A stretch of DNA of 64,000 nucleotides from JAJRXC01 sp047639555 (GTDB taxonomy: Bacteria; Actinomycetota; Acidimicrobiia; Acidimicrobiales; Aldehydirespiratoraceae). Below, piece by piece: positions 43,101-51,375 of this stretch. The stretch's first letter is position 1. The number at the start of each line of letters is the position of its first letter. Made by a program: the position numbers and the translations under genes. The stretch covers positions 82,957-146,956 of the forward strand of contig JBLIOE010000004.1 of NCBI GenBank assembly GCA_047639555.1, read 5' to 3'. The notes beneath the pieces are model-generated. The model was not told where the DNA came from and searched no databases. It saw only the letters and a list, made by a program, of their open reading frames with translations.

Positions 43101-43927
43101 TTGACGCTTGTTCCTTGGATGGGCGTCTTCAGGCCCTCATCGTTGGGTGGTCGATTGCGAGACAGGAAGGCACCGGCGTCGGCCAGGATGAACTGCCCAG
43201 TGATGCAGCGGGCGAGGTCGCTGGTAAGGAACGCGGCGAGCCGGGCCAACTCGTCGTGCTCGACGACGCGGCGTAGGGGAGTGGATGCGGCGATCGCTTC
43301 CATCCGTTCTTCGGTGAATGCGGCGGCGACCGCCTCGGTGCGGGTCGTGCCGGGCGCCATGGCGTTCACCCGGATGCCGCTGGGGCCGAGCTCGACGGCC
43401 ATCGATGTGACGAGGTGATTGATCGCGGCCTTCGCGGCCGCGTAAGCCGAGTTGTAGGGCGACGGGCGAGTGGTCTCTCCCGACGTGACGAAAAGGATGA
43501 CGCCGCCGTTCCGCGCGGTCATCGCCTCCGCCTCAGCCCGGCCGCAGACCGCGGCGAGGGTGAGGTTTTGGTCGATGATGTCGCGCCAATCGTCGCCGCG
43601 ATATTCCACGAAGGGCTTCGGCCGTCGGCCGGGCGGGATCATGCCGATGTTGTTGATGGCGATATCGAGACCACCAAGCGAGTCGATCGTGGTGGCGACC
43701 ATCTCATCGACCGCGTCATCGTCTCGGCAGTTGGCGATCACGGGAATCGCGGTGCCGCCCTCCGCCTCGATCTCCGCTACAACGGCGGCGGCATACGACT
43801 CTCGAATGTCGTTGACGGCCACCGATGCCCCCGTACGAGCGAGCCAGCGGGCTATCTCGCGCCCGATACCGGCGCCGGCTCCGGTGACCAGCGCGGCTCG
43901 GCCGGTGTGGTCGATCTCTATGGCCAT
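43097..43927 (-). CDS. Short-chain dehydrogenase/reductase
   Basis: This is a classical SDR of 276 residues. The NAD(P) motif is VTGAGAGIGREIA, NNIGMIPPG and VTSGETTRPSPYNSAYAAAK hold the catalytic Ser/Tyr/Lys (YAAAK), and VNAMAPGTTRTE follows. ATG 43927 begins one base after the selenoprotein stop, while a longer in-frame ORF would overlap the selenoprotein gene. It is the third gene of the TetR-controlled operon and probably oxidises a hydroxyl intermediate. Confidence 0.86.
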   Translation of the reverse strand: MAIEIDHTGRAALVTGAGAGIGREIARWLARTGASVAVNDIRESYAAAVVAEIEAEGGTAIPVIANCRDDDAVDEMVATTIDSLGGLDIAINNIGMIPPGRRPKPFVEYRGDDWRDIIDQNLTLAAVCGRAEAEAMTARNGGVILFVTSGETTRPSPYNSAYAAAKAAINHLVTSMAVELGPSGIRVNAMAPGTTRTEAVAAAFTEERMEAIAASTPLRRVVEHDELARLAAFLTSDLARCITGQFILADAGAFLSRNRPPNDEGLKTPIQGTSVK

Positions 43928-43928
43928 A

Positions 43929-44450
43929 TCAGGATGCTCCCGTAAGGAGTTGAAGGACTTCCTCGACGGCGGCGTCGGCCCAGCGCTCGACTGACTCCAC
44001 GTCGGTGCCGCCGAGTGGATGGGGCACCTCAACTATCCGTGCGTCGGGTTGCCCGAGCGATGCGGCTACCTGGTCGGTGAGCATGCGGAACTTCGTGGTC
44101 GTCACGACCACGGTGGGGCGGCCGGCGGCCTCGAGCTGGACGGAGTCGTGGACACTCCACGACGTGCAGCTGCCTCAATCGGCCGAGCCGGTTAACACCA
44201 GCTCGACCTCCTTGCTGAGGCGTTCGAGCACATCGTCTGGCGCGGCGAGCGCGGCGTTCTTCGTCTCGATGAGCGAGACCGTGGCGCCGGTTCGGTCGGC
44301 GAGGCGTTCGGCCAACCGGCCGAGCAACACCCCCGCGTTGGGTTTGGTGTTGTCGAGGATGCCGATTCGCTTTCCGGCCAGCACGGGCGGAGAGGGGGCG
44401 AGCCCGACGGGTTCCGGCCCAGTTTGTCCGGCGGGGGTATAGACCTTCAC
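43929..44450 (-). CDS. UGSC-family selenoprotein with in-frame TGA (Sec92)
   Basis: Two ORFs on the same strand and in the same frame are joined through a single TGA at 44177-44175. The first part (GTG 44450) has LAGKRIGILDNTKPNAGVLLGRL and ends ELVLTGSAD. After TGA the frame reads GSCTSWSVHDSVQLEAAGRP, VVVTTTKFRML and PHPLGGTDVESV, to a TGA at 43929-43931, giving 173 residues. Read as Sec, the motif is U-G-S-C, which I recall as the name-giving motif of the UGSC (seleno)protein family. A perfect stem-loop lies 11 bases after the TGA. The gene overlaps its upstream partner by GTGA. A thiol/selenol redox role is plausible; function is unknown. Confidence 0.85.
44145..44163 (-). promoter_or_regulatory. 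Bacterial SECIS-like stem-loop downstream of the Sec codon
   Basis: Read on the minus strand, GTCGTGGA (44163-44156), loop GTG (44155-44153) and TCCACGAC (44152-44145) form a perfect 8-bp hairpin. It begins 11 bases after the in-frame TGA (44177-44175), so the loop lies about 19 bases away. This falls in the 16-37 base range, with a G at the loop start, expected of bacterial SECIS elements. Confidence 0.75.
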
Positions 44451-45538
44451 GATTCAGTACTCCTCGGTTCGTCGACCGCCACGGTGACGCTCTTCGTCAT
44501 ACCCCAACTGGGGATGACACTGCTGTGTTTGCCAGGACCGCCGACAACAAACACCTTGATGTTGTCGGGGTGGCCCGTCATCGCCATCAGCTCGTCGTCG
44601 CCCATGTCTCGCTGCCAGGGCTCCCAGGCGCGAAGGTCGAAGGCCCGACGCAGTTCTCCCGCCGGCATGCGGGCCCGCTGGAACAGGAAGGACGCCACGT
44701 CGTCGCGGGTCCAGCCCTCGCCGGCGCAGGCGGCTGCGTGCTCCGGACACAGGGCCACGAAGTACTCACCCTGACTGATCGGTGCGTTGTTTTGCCCCGT
44801 CGAGGTCATCGCCGAGGCGATCTTGTTCAGGATCGCGGCCGGCTCGGCCGACTCCATGTCATGGGCATTGTGCGGGGCTTCGCCGCAATGCACCGTGACG
44901 GCGGACGCCGATGTCACACCGGCGGACGCGGCGTAGCTGCCCCATGGCGATTCGGCGAGATTCTCCGCCACACAGAAGCTGTACTTCGCGGGGCCGCCCT
45001 GCGTGGAGACGTCGCCGGGGCCCGGAGTGGCGCCCGCAATGTGCAAAAGGATGAGCCGCAGCGCTCGACCGGTTGTGGCGTTGGCCCGATTGCCGGGGCC
45101 AAAGGCGCCGAGTCCGCTGTTGAAACCCGCTCGTTCGGCAATCTCGCCATGGACAATAAGGAGGGGAGCGACGGGATGGGTGGTGGCGTTGACACCGCGC
45201 AGATTCAAATCCGGGTGGGCGAGGGCTTGCACCGCCGCGACCAACACCGGCAGCTGCACCGGATCGCAGCCGGCCAGTACGGCGTTGACGGCGATCATCC
45301 GGCGCGTGGCGAGGCCCGAACGCGGCGGGAGTACGGCGATAACTTCGTCGGGGTCCTTGCCATCAGCGCCGAGCATCGCCGTCACTCGCTCCTCGGTAGG
45401 CGCGACGAGGGGAAGCCCATCTCCCCAGCCGTGGGTGGCGTAGGCGGTCATCAGTTCGATCGGATCGTCACCGTCGAGTTCGAGCATCGGTGCACTGTCT
45501 GGTGCGAAACTGTCTTGTGAGGAGCTGTCTGTTGCCAT
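44447..45538 (-). CDS. Conserved protein of unknown function, operon partner of the UGSC selenoprotein
   Basis: This is a 363-residue protein. Distinct blocks are THGWGDGLPLVAPTEERV, VLPPRSGLATRRMIAVNAVLAGC, NLRGVNATTHPVAPLLIVHG, AFGPGNRANATTGRALRLI and GGPAKYSFCVAENLAESPW. They look strongly conserved, and I recall such proteins beside UGSC genes, but no function is known to me. Several Cys and His (HCGEAPHN; ALCPEHAAACAG) could form a metal or redox site. ATG 45538 (MATDSSSQ) lies inside the palindrome shared with the divergent TetR gene. GTGA overlap couples it to the selenoprotein, suggesting a complex or sequential reaction. Confidence 0.75.
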   Translation of the reverse strand: MATDSSSQDSFAPDSAPMLELDGDDPIELMTAYATHGWGDGLPLVAPTEERVTAMLGADGKDPDEVIAVLPPRSGLATRRMIAVNAVLAGCDPVQLPVLVAAVQALAHPDLNLRGVNATTHPVAPLLIVHGEIAERAGFNSGLGAFGPGNRANATTGRALRLILLHIAGATPGPGDVSTQGGPAKYSFCVAENLAESPWGSYAASAGVTSASAVTVHCGEAPHNAHDMESAEPAAILNKIASAMTSTGQNNAPISQGEYFVALCPEHAAACAGEGWTRDDVASFLFQRARMPAGELRRAFDLRAWEPWQRDMGDDELMAMTGHPDNIKVFVVGGPGKHSSVIPSWGMTKSVTVAVDEPRSTES

Positions 45539-45554
45539 CAGACTACAGTCTGAT
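45537..45554. promoter_or_regulatory. Operator candidate for TetR/selenoprotein operon (perfect palindrome)
   Basis: ATCAGACT (45537-45544) and AGTCTGAT (45547-45554) are perfect inverted repeats around AC. The site covers the start codon of the UGSC-partner gene and lies 34 bases before the TetR start codon. The starts of the divergent genes are only 50 bases apart. A TetR dimer bound here would block both directions. Confidence 0.75.
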
Positions 45555-45588
45555 ACTCTTCGACACAGAACGCAAGGGGGAGCGACGG

Positions 45589-46158
45589 ATGGCCGCACGA
45601 GCAGGAATCAGCCGAGACGACGTGATCGCCACGGCGATCGCCATGCTCGACGAAGGCCAAGCCCTTGATGCGGTCACGTTGGGGGCGCTGGCCCGTCGAC
45701 TCGGCATTCGACCACAGTCGCTCTATGCCCATGTCGACGGATCCGCGGGTCTCGAACGGGCCGTGGCCGCGGCGGGGCTCTACGAACTCGCCGAAGTAGT
45801 GATCGGCGCGAGCATCGGCGTCGACGGGATCGACGCTGTCGCGGCCATCGTTCAAGCCCACCTTTCGTTCGCCCAGAACCGCCCGACCCTCTACGAGGCG
45901 GCACTCCATCCGGCGGAGAACGACCCCGAACTCCAGGCCGCCATCGACGCAGTCGGCCGACCCCTCGAGATCGTGCTCGCATCCTGTGGCCTCGACGAGA
46001 CCGCCCGAATCCACTGGACCCGCCTCTTCGTCTCGAGCGTGTATGGCTTCGTGGTTCTCCACCGCACCGGCCGTCTCACGTTGCCGGTCGCGGTCGACGA
46101 CACGGCCAATCAACTCGTGGCGATGTTGACCTCGCAGCTTCAGCTCTCGCTGCGGTAG
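45589..46158 (+). CDS. TetR family regulator divergent from the selenoprotein operon
   Basis: This 189-residue TetR-type protein has the N-terminal helix-turn-helix SRDDVIATAIAMLDEG, TLGALARRLGIRPQSLYAHV, typical of the family branch in which the recognition helix is followed by DGSAGLERAV. The C-terminal half (SSVYGFVVLHRTG) is the helical ligand pocket of the WHG type. AAGGGGG at 45574-45580 precedes ATG 45589, ruling out the longer upstream ORF. It very likely represses itself and the selenoprotein operon through the palindrome at 45537-45554. Confidence 0.88.
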   Translation: MAARAGISRDDVIATAIAMLDEGQALDAVTLGALARRLGIRPQSLYAHVDGSAGLERAVAAAGLYELAEVVIGASIGVDGIDAVAAIVQAHLSFAQNRPTLYEAALHPAENDPELQAAIDAVGRPLEIVLASCGLDETARIHWTRLFVSSVYGFVVLHRTGRLTLPVAVDDTANQLVAMLTSQLQLSLR

Positions 46159-46164
46159 CGCGTC

Positions 46165-46929
46165 TTACTCGTGGATCTCCGCGACCCAGTTCGGTGGTCG
46201 TCTTTCGCGGAAGGCAGTCATGCCTTCCCGGGCCTCGTCCTGGCGGAAGAGATCAGCTGAGAGCTTCGCCGTCCACTCGAAGGCGTCGTCCACCGACATC
46301 CCAGGAATGGTTGTGAGCAGGCTCTTCGTCGCGGCCAGAGCGTTGGGCCCGGCCATACGGAGGTCGTCGACGATCGCGTCAATCGAGGCGTCGAGCTGAT
46401 CGGCGGGGGCCGCCTCGTTGATCAATCCCAAGCGGACCGCTTCCGGCGCCAAGAACCGGTTGCCTCGCAGAAAGGCTGCCGCCGCGTCGGCGGGCCGCAT
46501 CTTCGGCAGACACAGCACCGAGATCATGGCCGGGGCCACGCCAATACGAACCTCGGTGAAACCGAACTTGGCCGTATCAACAGCCACCGCAATGTCCATG
46601 GCCGCGGCCAGGCCCATCCCACCGGCGACACAATGTCCGTTGATCTTTCCGACGAAGGGCTTTGGGGACTTTCGGAAGCGGCTGAACAGGTCCATCCCGG
46701 TCGGTGAACCCGCTCGGCCCTGGTTGCCCGTCTTGAGGTTGGCGCCTGCGCAGAAGACTGATCCGTTGTTGGTGAGCACGATCACTCGCACGCTCGGGTC
46801 GGCATCCGCCGCGTCGATCGCGTCCATCAGACCTTCGATCAGGTCGGGGCCGAGCGCATTGCGGTTCTCGTCGTCGTTGAGGGTGATTGTGGTGACGCTG
46901 CGGGTGGTCTCGGTCAGCACAACGCTCAT
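46165..46929 (-). CDS. Enoyl-CoA hydratase/isomerase family protein
   Basis: This is a 254-residue crotonase-fold protein. It carries GSVFCAGANLKTGNQG as the oxyanion strand, NGHCVAGGMGLAAAMD (the first hydratase Glu is Gly) and FTEVRIGVAPAM, which keeps the second Glu. It may therefore act as a hydratase using a single acid/base or as an isomerase. It is the last gene of the seven-gene minus-strand carboxylase operon and overlaps the TIGR03084 gene by ATGA. It converges on the TetR gene at 45589 with six bases between. Confidence 0.87.
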   Translation of the reverse strand: MSVVLTETTRSVTTITLNDDENRNALGPDLIEGLMDAIDAADADPSVRVIVLTNNGSVFCAGANLKTGNQGRAGSPTGMDLFSRFRKSPKPFVGKINGHCVAGGMGLAAAMDIAVAVDTAKFGFTEVRIGVAPAMISVLCLPKMRPADAAAAFLRGNRFLAPEAVRLGLINEAAPADQLDASIDAIVDDLRMAGPNALAATKSLLTTIPGMSVDDAFEWTAKLSADLFRQDEAREGMTAFRERRPPNWVAEIHE

Positions 46930-47726
46930 GAGAAGGTCCCTGCGGTCGGTCCGTCGGTAGGTGGGCCCGCGAAGGCCTGCGCCATGTTCAACCAGTCGGC
47001 CGCGGCATCACCCTGCACATCGAGCGTGACGTCGGCGAGGTTGCGGCGCTGGGTAACCACCAAACAAAAGGCTTCGGCCGCACCGTGAACCGTGGAGGTC
47101 GCGTCTTCGGGGCCCCACACCCAGGTGTCTCCCGACGGTGCATCGAGCACCACCCGCACGTCACCTTCGGGCATCTCCATTTTGCGGTTGATGTACGTCC
47201 ACCCACGAGTGATGAAGCCGAGTTGGGCGATGTGACGAAGACGATCCGAAGCATCGCGGGTCGCGCCGACGGCATCGACGATGTCCTGGCCATGGGCCCA
47301 GCACTCCATCAGCCGAGCAGTAAGAAACGACTTGGCCCCCATCGAAGGCCCGTACCAGGGCACACGAGCGTCGTCGGCCAAGGCTTGGCCGGCCTGTTCG
47401 AGCGCGTTGCGACCGACAAGCCAAGCACCATGCCGTTCCGACGCCGGGAGGTCACAAACCGCCCGGAGGGTGAGGTTGTCCACCCCCACATCGCCCTCGC
47501 CGGCGGCACCAAAGAGACGCTTCGTCTCTTCGTCCCAACGGTCGGGCGTATTGATCGCGAACGCGGCGGTGTGGTCGAAGTAGGTGAGATGGGCGACCTG
47601 CTCGGTCACCGTCCAACGCGGTGAAGCAGTGGAGGTGATCCAGTCCTCGTCGGACAGTTGTCGAACGATGGGATCGAGTGCGTGTTGCTCGGCGACGAGG
47701 TCGGCGAGAACGTCGGTGACGTGCAT
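46926..47726 (-). CDS. TIGR03084-type DinB/mycothiol-dependent isomerase-fold protein
   Basis: This 266-residue protein has the DinB-like N-terminal fold of mycothiol-dependent maleylpyruvate isomerases. A helix WTVTEQVAHLTYFDHTAAF with a metal-binding His-x-x-x-x-Asp type pattern is followed by MECWAHGQDIVDAVG with a second His, and a C-terminal sterol-carrier-like domain. It matches the TIGR03084 group as I remember it. Function is unproven; a mycothiol-linked step in acyl-CoA metabolism is inferred from its place in the operon. Confidence 0.78.
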   Translation of the reverse strand: MHVTDVLADLVAEQHALDPIVRQLSDEDWITSTASPRWTVTEQVAHLTYFDHTAAFAINTPDRWDEETKRLFGAAGEGDVGVDNLTLRAVCDLPASERHGAWLVGRNALEQAGQALADDARVPWYGPSMGAKSFLTARLMECWAHGQDIVDAVGATRDASDRLRHIAQLGFITRGWTYINRKMEMPEGDVRVVLDAPSGDTWVWGPEDATSTVHGAAEAFCLVVTQRRNLADVTLDVQGDAAADWLNMAQAFAGPPTDGPTAGTFS

Positions 47727-47736
47727 GGAAGCTCCG

Positions 47737-48402
47737 CTATTGGTTGGGGGCGACGAGGCCCCGGAGAATGATGTCGATGATCTGATCGGCGGCGGCCTTC
47801 GGCGAGCCAGCGAGCGTATCGATCACGTGGGGCTGGGTGAAGACGTTGGAGATACTCGCAAGAGCAACCGAAACCGTGTTGGTGTCGACCGCGGCGATGT
47901 CGCCCCGCTCTACCGCGATGTCGAGCAGCTCCTTCGTGATTGCGATCAGATACTGCGTGTGGGCATCGCTGAGCTCCAGACCGCCGGGCAGCCGGGTGAG
48001 GTCCGCGGCGAGCTTTGGAGTCGTTGCGCCGACCGCCCGCGTTGCGGCCAGGAGATACCGGCGCACACCGTCGAGCGGCTCCTGATCGCCGGCCGGTCCG
48101 ACGGTTCGTCGGGCAACCCGTCCGGCGCCCCAGAGCGAGCGATCACACGCCACCAACACGAGAAGGTCGCGATTGGGGGCAATGCCGTAGAGCGTGCGCA
48201 GCGAACACCCGAGTCGGCCCGCGATGTCGGCCATGGTGAGATGGGCGAAACCGTCAGACATGAGCGCGGAGAGATCATCGAGGATCTCCCGCTGGCGAGC
48301 GGTGAGCGCGGCCGCTTCCTCGCGGCTCATCACCGGCATCGGGCGCGGGACCGCCGCCAAACGCTCCTCGAGCGTGATCGACGGGGCTTCCGGCGCACTC
48401 AT
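47737..48402 (-). CDS. TetR family regulator within the carboxylase operon
   Basis: This 221-residue regulator has an unusual N-terminal extension (about 35 residues) before the TetR helix-turn-helix: RQREILDDLSALM, HLTMADIAGRLGCSLRTLYGIA, NRDLLVLVA. The rest is a helical effector domain. It overlaps the acyl-CoA dehydrogenase gene upstream by four bases, so it is produced with the pathway it may sense. No palindrome is obvious within the operon, so its operator is probably in the 54979-55092 region or elsewhere. Confidence 0.85.
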   Translation of the reverse strand: MSAPEAPSITLEERLAAVPRPMPVMSREEAAALTARQREILDDLSALMSDGFAHLTMADIAGRLGCSLRTLYGIAPNRDLLVLVACDRSLWGAGRVARRTVGPAGDQEPLDGVRRYLLAATRAVGATTPKLAADLTRLPGGLELSDAHTQYLIAITKELLDIAVERGDIAAVDTNTVSVALASISNVFTQPHVIDTLAGSPKAAADQIIDIILRGLVAPNQ

Positions 48403-49616
48403 CGTGAGCGAGTCTCCTTCCAGGTCAGACCCTTTTCGACATTCGGCTCACGAGGAAGTCCGAGCACCATTTCTGCCACAATATTTCGCTGTACGGCGAA
48501 GGTGCCGCCGCCCAGGGTGAGCGCGGGCGAGAACAAGAAGCCGTAGTGCCAGATGCGGTCGACGCCCGGCATCACACCGTCGAAGTTCACCTCGGTCGCG
48601 CCGCTCTGCATCGACGGGGGCAGGTCGCCAACCGGGCCCGACCCTTCCAGCAAACCCTGGGCACCGACGAGGTCCTTCGCCAGTTCCATCACGTGTTGGC
48701 CATGTTCGTCAGCCATGATCTTCTGGATCGACGCTTCCGGGCCTGGCGTCTTGCCGTTGAGGCGGGCACTCAGGCTGCGAGCGCGGTTCAGTCGAAGCAC
48801 CTCGGCCTCGATGTGAAGTTTCGCCACCCGATCCCGCATCACGGGTTCTTCGAGCCCGCCGTTGTCCCGAATAAGTTCGATGAGCTTCTCGGCTGACGGC
48901 CCCGCGCCCCAGAGCGAGCCGGCGGAGCTAAGCGAGACGCGCTCGTTGGCGAGCGTGACTTTGGCGAGCCGCCAGCCGTCGTTCTCGTCACCAATCAGGT
49001 ATTCGGCGGGCAAACGAACGTTGTCAAAGAACGTCTGGTTGAAGCTGTACGCCGTGGTCATGTCGATGATTGGCGTCATCGTGATGCCGGGAAGGTCGGT
49101 CGGGCAGACGAAGTAGCTGATGCCCTTGTGCTTCGGCGCGTCCGGGTTGGTCCGGGCGATCAGGATTCCGTACTTCGAGTAGTGGCCACCGCTGGTCCAG
49201 ATCTTCGATCCGTTGATGACGTATTCGTCGCCATCCTTCTCGGCTCGGGTTGCAAGACTGGCCAAGTCAGACCCGGCATCGGGCTCGCTGAACATCTGGC
49301 AGTAGATGTCCCTGCCGGTCAACAGACCGGGAAGGAATCGTTGCTTCTGATCGTCGGTGCCGTGCTGCAGGATGGTGGGCGCAGCCCAGCCGATGCCGAT
49401 CGGGTTGCTCGGCCGGCGCACACCGGCTCGGGCGAGTTCCTCGTCGATGATGATCTGATGCATTGGATCGGCGCTGAGTCCGTACGGGGCAGGCCAGTGG
49501 GGAACGATGTACCCCTGCACCAGAAGGTCATCGGCCGACGGCGCCGGATTCTCTTCCAGCCACCGACGAATCTCGGTGCGGCGGGGATCGTCGTCGGGTG
49601 GGAAATCGAAATCCAT
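48399..49616 (-). CDS. Acyl-CoA dehydrogenase, citronellyl-CoA-dehydrogenase-like context
   Basis: This is a 405-residue acyl-CoA dehydrogenase. CQMFSEPDAGSDLASLATRAE, YVINGSKIWTSGGHYSKYG, FNQTFFDNVRLPAEYLIGDENDGW and the final FAVQRNIVAEMVLGLPREP are clear. The medium-chain catalytic Glu is Gly (LTLGGGTFAV) while NERVSLSS keeps a Glu in the isovaleryl-type position. With an AtuA-like gene and a carboxylase upstream it could be an AtuD-like enzyme acting on branched or terpenoid acyl-CoA. ATG 49616 begins one base after the previous stop. Confidence 0.85.
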   Translation of the reverse strand: MDFDFPPDDDPRRTEIRRWLEENPAPSADDLLVQGYIVPHWPAPYGLSADPMHQIIIDEELARAGVRRPSNPIGIGWAAPTILQHGTDDQKQRFLPGLLTGRDIYCQMFSEPDAGSDLASLATRAEKDGDEYVINGSKIWTSGGHYSKYGILIARTNPDAPKHKGISYFVCPTDLPGITMTPIIDMTTAYSFNQTFFDNVRLPAEYLIGDENDGWRLAKVTLANERVSLSSAGSLWGAGPSAEKLIELIRDNGGLEEPVMRDRVAKLHIEAEVLRLNRARSLSARLNGKTPGPEASIQKIMADEHGQHVMELAKDLVGAQGLLEGSGPVGDLPPSMQSGATEVNFDGVMPGVDRIWHYGFLFSPALTLGGGTFAVQRNIVAEMVLGLPREPNVEKGLTWKETRSR

Positions 49617-49617
49617 G

Positions 49618-51375
49618 TCAGCCCTCTCCGAGCAGTGCGGTGGGAATGTCGACGTGGCGGGCTCGCAGCCATTCGCCCAAGCCCTTGGCTTGCCCGTCCT
49701 GGCGGGTCGACGACGCAACCCCACGCTGCAAGATGCCGTGGATCAGGAAATTGATCGACCAGATGTTGGGAAGGGCGAAGCGTTCGATTCTCAGGTCGGC
49801 GGCCTCCGGCATCAACTCACGGAGCTTCTCGGTCGTGAGCAGCTCGTCGAGCCAGGTATACGCCTCGGCGGAACGCACGAAGACACCCAGGTTCGCGTTG
49901 CCGCCCTTGTCGCCCGAGCGGGCTCCGACCACTCGTCCGAGTGCAGTACGAACGGTGTCGCCGGTCGGCGCGGGTGCCGGCATGGGCACGACGGCTTCGA
50001 CGGAAGGAGTGGCCGCGGGAGCGTCGGAATCGACGACGGTGCGGTCGCCGCCGAGCACCACCACATGTTGCGGAACCAGGTCTCGGGGGACCAGGCCCGA
50101 GGTGTGTACACCGAAGGGTTTACCGAGACCGCCACCGCCCAATCCGAAGAACCCGGGAATCGATGCCAGAGCCAGATCGTTCATGGCCGAACCGATCGAC
50201 TTCGTTTTGGCCTCGTCACTGTCTTTCACCGTGATTCGCCACGCGCCGACCGCCTCTTCGTTGCTGGCCGGGTCGTCTTTGTCGGTGCGCACCACTTGGG
50301 TTGTGACACTCTCGAATTCATCAGGCCCAAACCGAGACGATCGCCAGAAAGCTCGCTCAACAAGCGTCGCCTTCGCTTCGATGTCGAGGCCGGTGAGCGC
50401 GATGCTCAGGTCGCTACGGAAGCCGCCCCAGGAGTTCATCGACACCTTCAGTGTGTCGGGGGGCGCCTGGCCTTTCACCCCCGAGATTCGCACGCGGTCA
50501 GGGCCAGTCTGCTCGAGGCCGATGGTGTCGAACCGGCTCGTAACGTCGGGGCCGAGATAACCCGGGCCACCGATCTCATAGAGAAGTTGTGAGGTGACCG
50601 TGCCAACGGTGACACCGCCGCCGGTGCCTTCATGTTTGCCGATCACGGACGAGCCGTCAGCGGCCACATCGGCCCACGGGAAGCCCGGTCGTTCGAGACC
50701 TTCGATCTCGGTGAAGAAGGAGTAGTTGCCGCCGGTGGCCTGGGTGCCACACTCGATGACATGGCCGGCAACAACGGCGCCCGCCATCTCGTCGAGCTGT
50801 TCGCGGGTCCACCCGTGGTGCCAGGCGGCCGGACCGCACACGATGGCAGCATCGGTGGTTCGGCCCGTGACCACGATGTCGGCGCCCCGGTTGAGCGCAT
50901 CAACGATGCCCCATGCCCCGAGATACGCGTTGGCCGAGATGTAGTCGACGGGAGCGACCGCCTCGCCGGTTTCGAAGTTCATCAGCTCGATCCCGGCCGC
51001 GGCGAACTCGGCGAGTCGGGGAAGGATGTTGTCGCCGTTGACGTAGGCGATCGTGGGGGAGAGGCCGAGCTTGTCGGCCACTTCCTGCACGGCTTCGGCG
51101 CAATGGTCGGGGTCGAGGCCGCCCGCATTGCTGACCACCTTGATGCCCTTGTCGAGGCACGTCCCCATTACCTCTTCCATCTGCTGGACGAAAGTGCGGG
51201 CATAACCTGAGCCCGGCCGTTTCGCTTGGGTACGAGCGAGGATGAGCATCGTGAGTTCAGCCAGCCAGTCGCCGGTGAGGGCACCAATATCGCCGCCCTC
51301 CACCATCTCGCGGGCGGCGCTGCGACGGTCGCCGTAGAAGCCCGAACAATTCGCGATACGAATGGGCTCACTCAT
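49618..51375 (-). CDS. AtuA-like acyclic terpene utilisation family protein
   Basis: This 585-residue member of the AtuA (DUF1446) family has IRIANCSGFYGDRRSAAREMVEGGDIGALTGDWLAELTM at the N-terminus (given in parts: GFYGDR, GALTGDWL), VSNAGGLDP, VVTGRTTDAA, and a C-terminal AtuA-like domain with RSGDKGGNANLGVF. AtuA is part of the Pseudomonas citronellol/geraniol (Atu) pathway; its exact role is not settled. It overlaps the carboxylase alpha gene by eight bases (start 51375, MSEPIRIA). Presence with the carboxylase supports terpenoid or branched acid degradation. Confidence 0.82.
   Translation of the reverse strand: MSEPIRIANCSGFYGDRRSAAREMVEGGDIGALTGDWLAELTMLILARTQAKRPGSGYARTFVQQMEEVMGTCLDKGIKVVSNAGGLDPDHCAEAVQEVADKLGLSPTIAYVNGDNILPRLAEFAAAGIELMNFETGEAVAPVDYISANAYLGAWGIVDALNRGADIVVTGRTTDAAIVCGPAAWHHGWTREQLDEMAGAVVAGHVIECGTQATGGNYSFFTEIEGLERPGFPWADVAADGSSVIGKHEGTGGGVTVGTVTSQLLYEIGGPGYLGPDVTSRFDTIGLEQTGPDRVRISGVKGQAPPDTLKVSMNSWGGFRSDLSIALTGLDIEAKATLVERAFWRSSRFGPDEFESVTTQVVRTDKDDPASNEEAVGAWRITVKDSDEAKTKSIGSAMNDLALASIPGFFGLGGGGLGKPFGVHTSGLVPRDLVPQHVVVLGGDRTVVDSDAPAATPSVEAVVPMPAPAPTGDTVRTALGRVVGARSGDKGGNANLGVFVRSAEAYTWLDELLTTEKLRELMPEAADLRIERFALPNIWSINFLIHGILQRGVASSTRQDGQAKGLGEWLRARHVDIPTALLGEG

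Noticed and set aside
43929..44450. Reading the UGSC region as two separate genes or as a pseudogene
   Set aside because: The frame is preserved on both sides of one TGA, the translated motif is exactly U-G-S-C, a SECIS-like hairpin sits at the right distance, and overlaps with both neighbours are intact. Sec decoding explains all of this.
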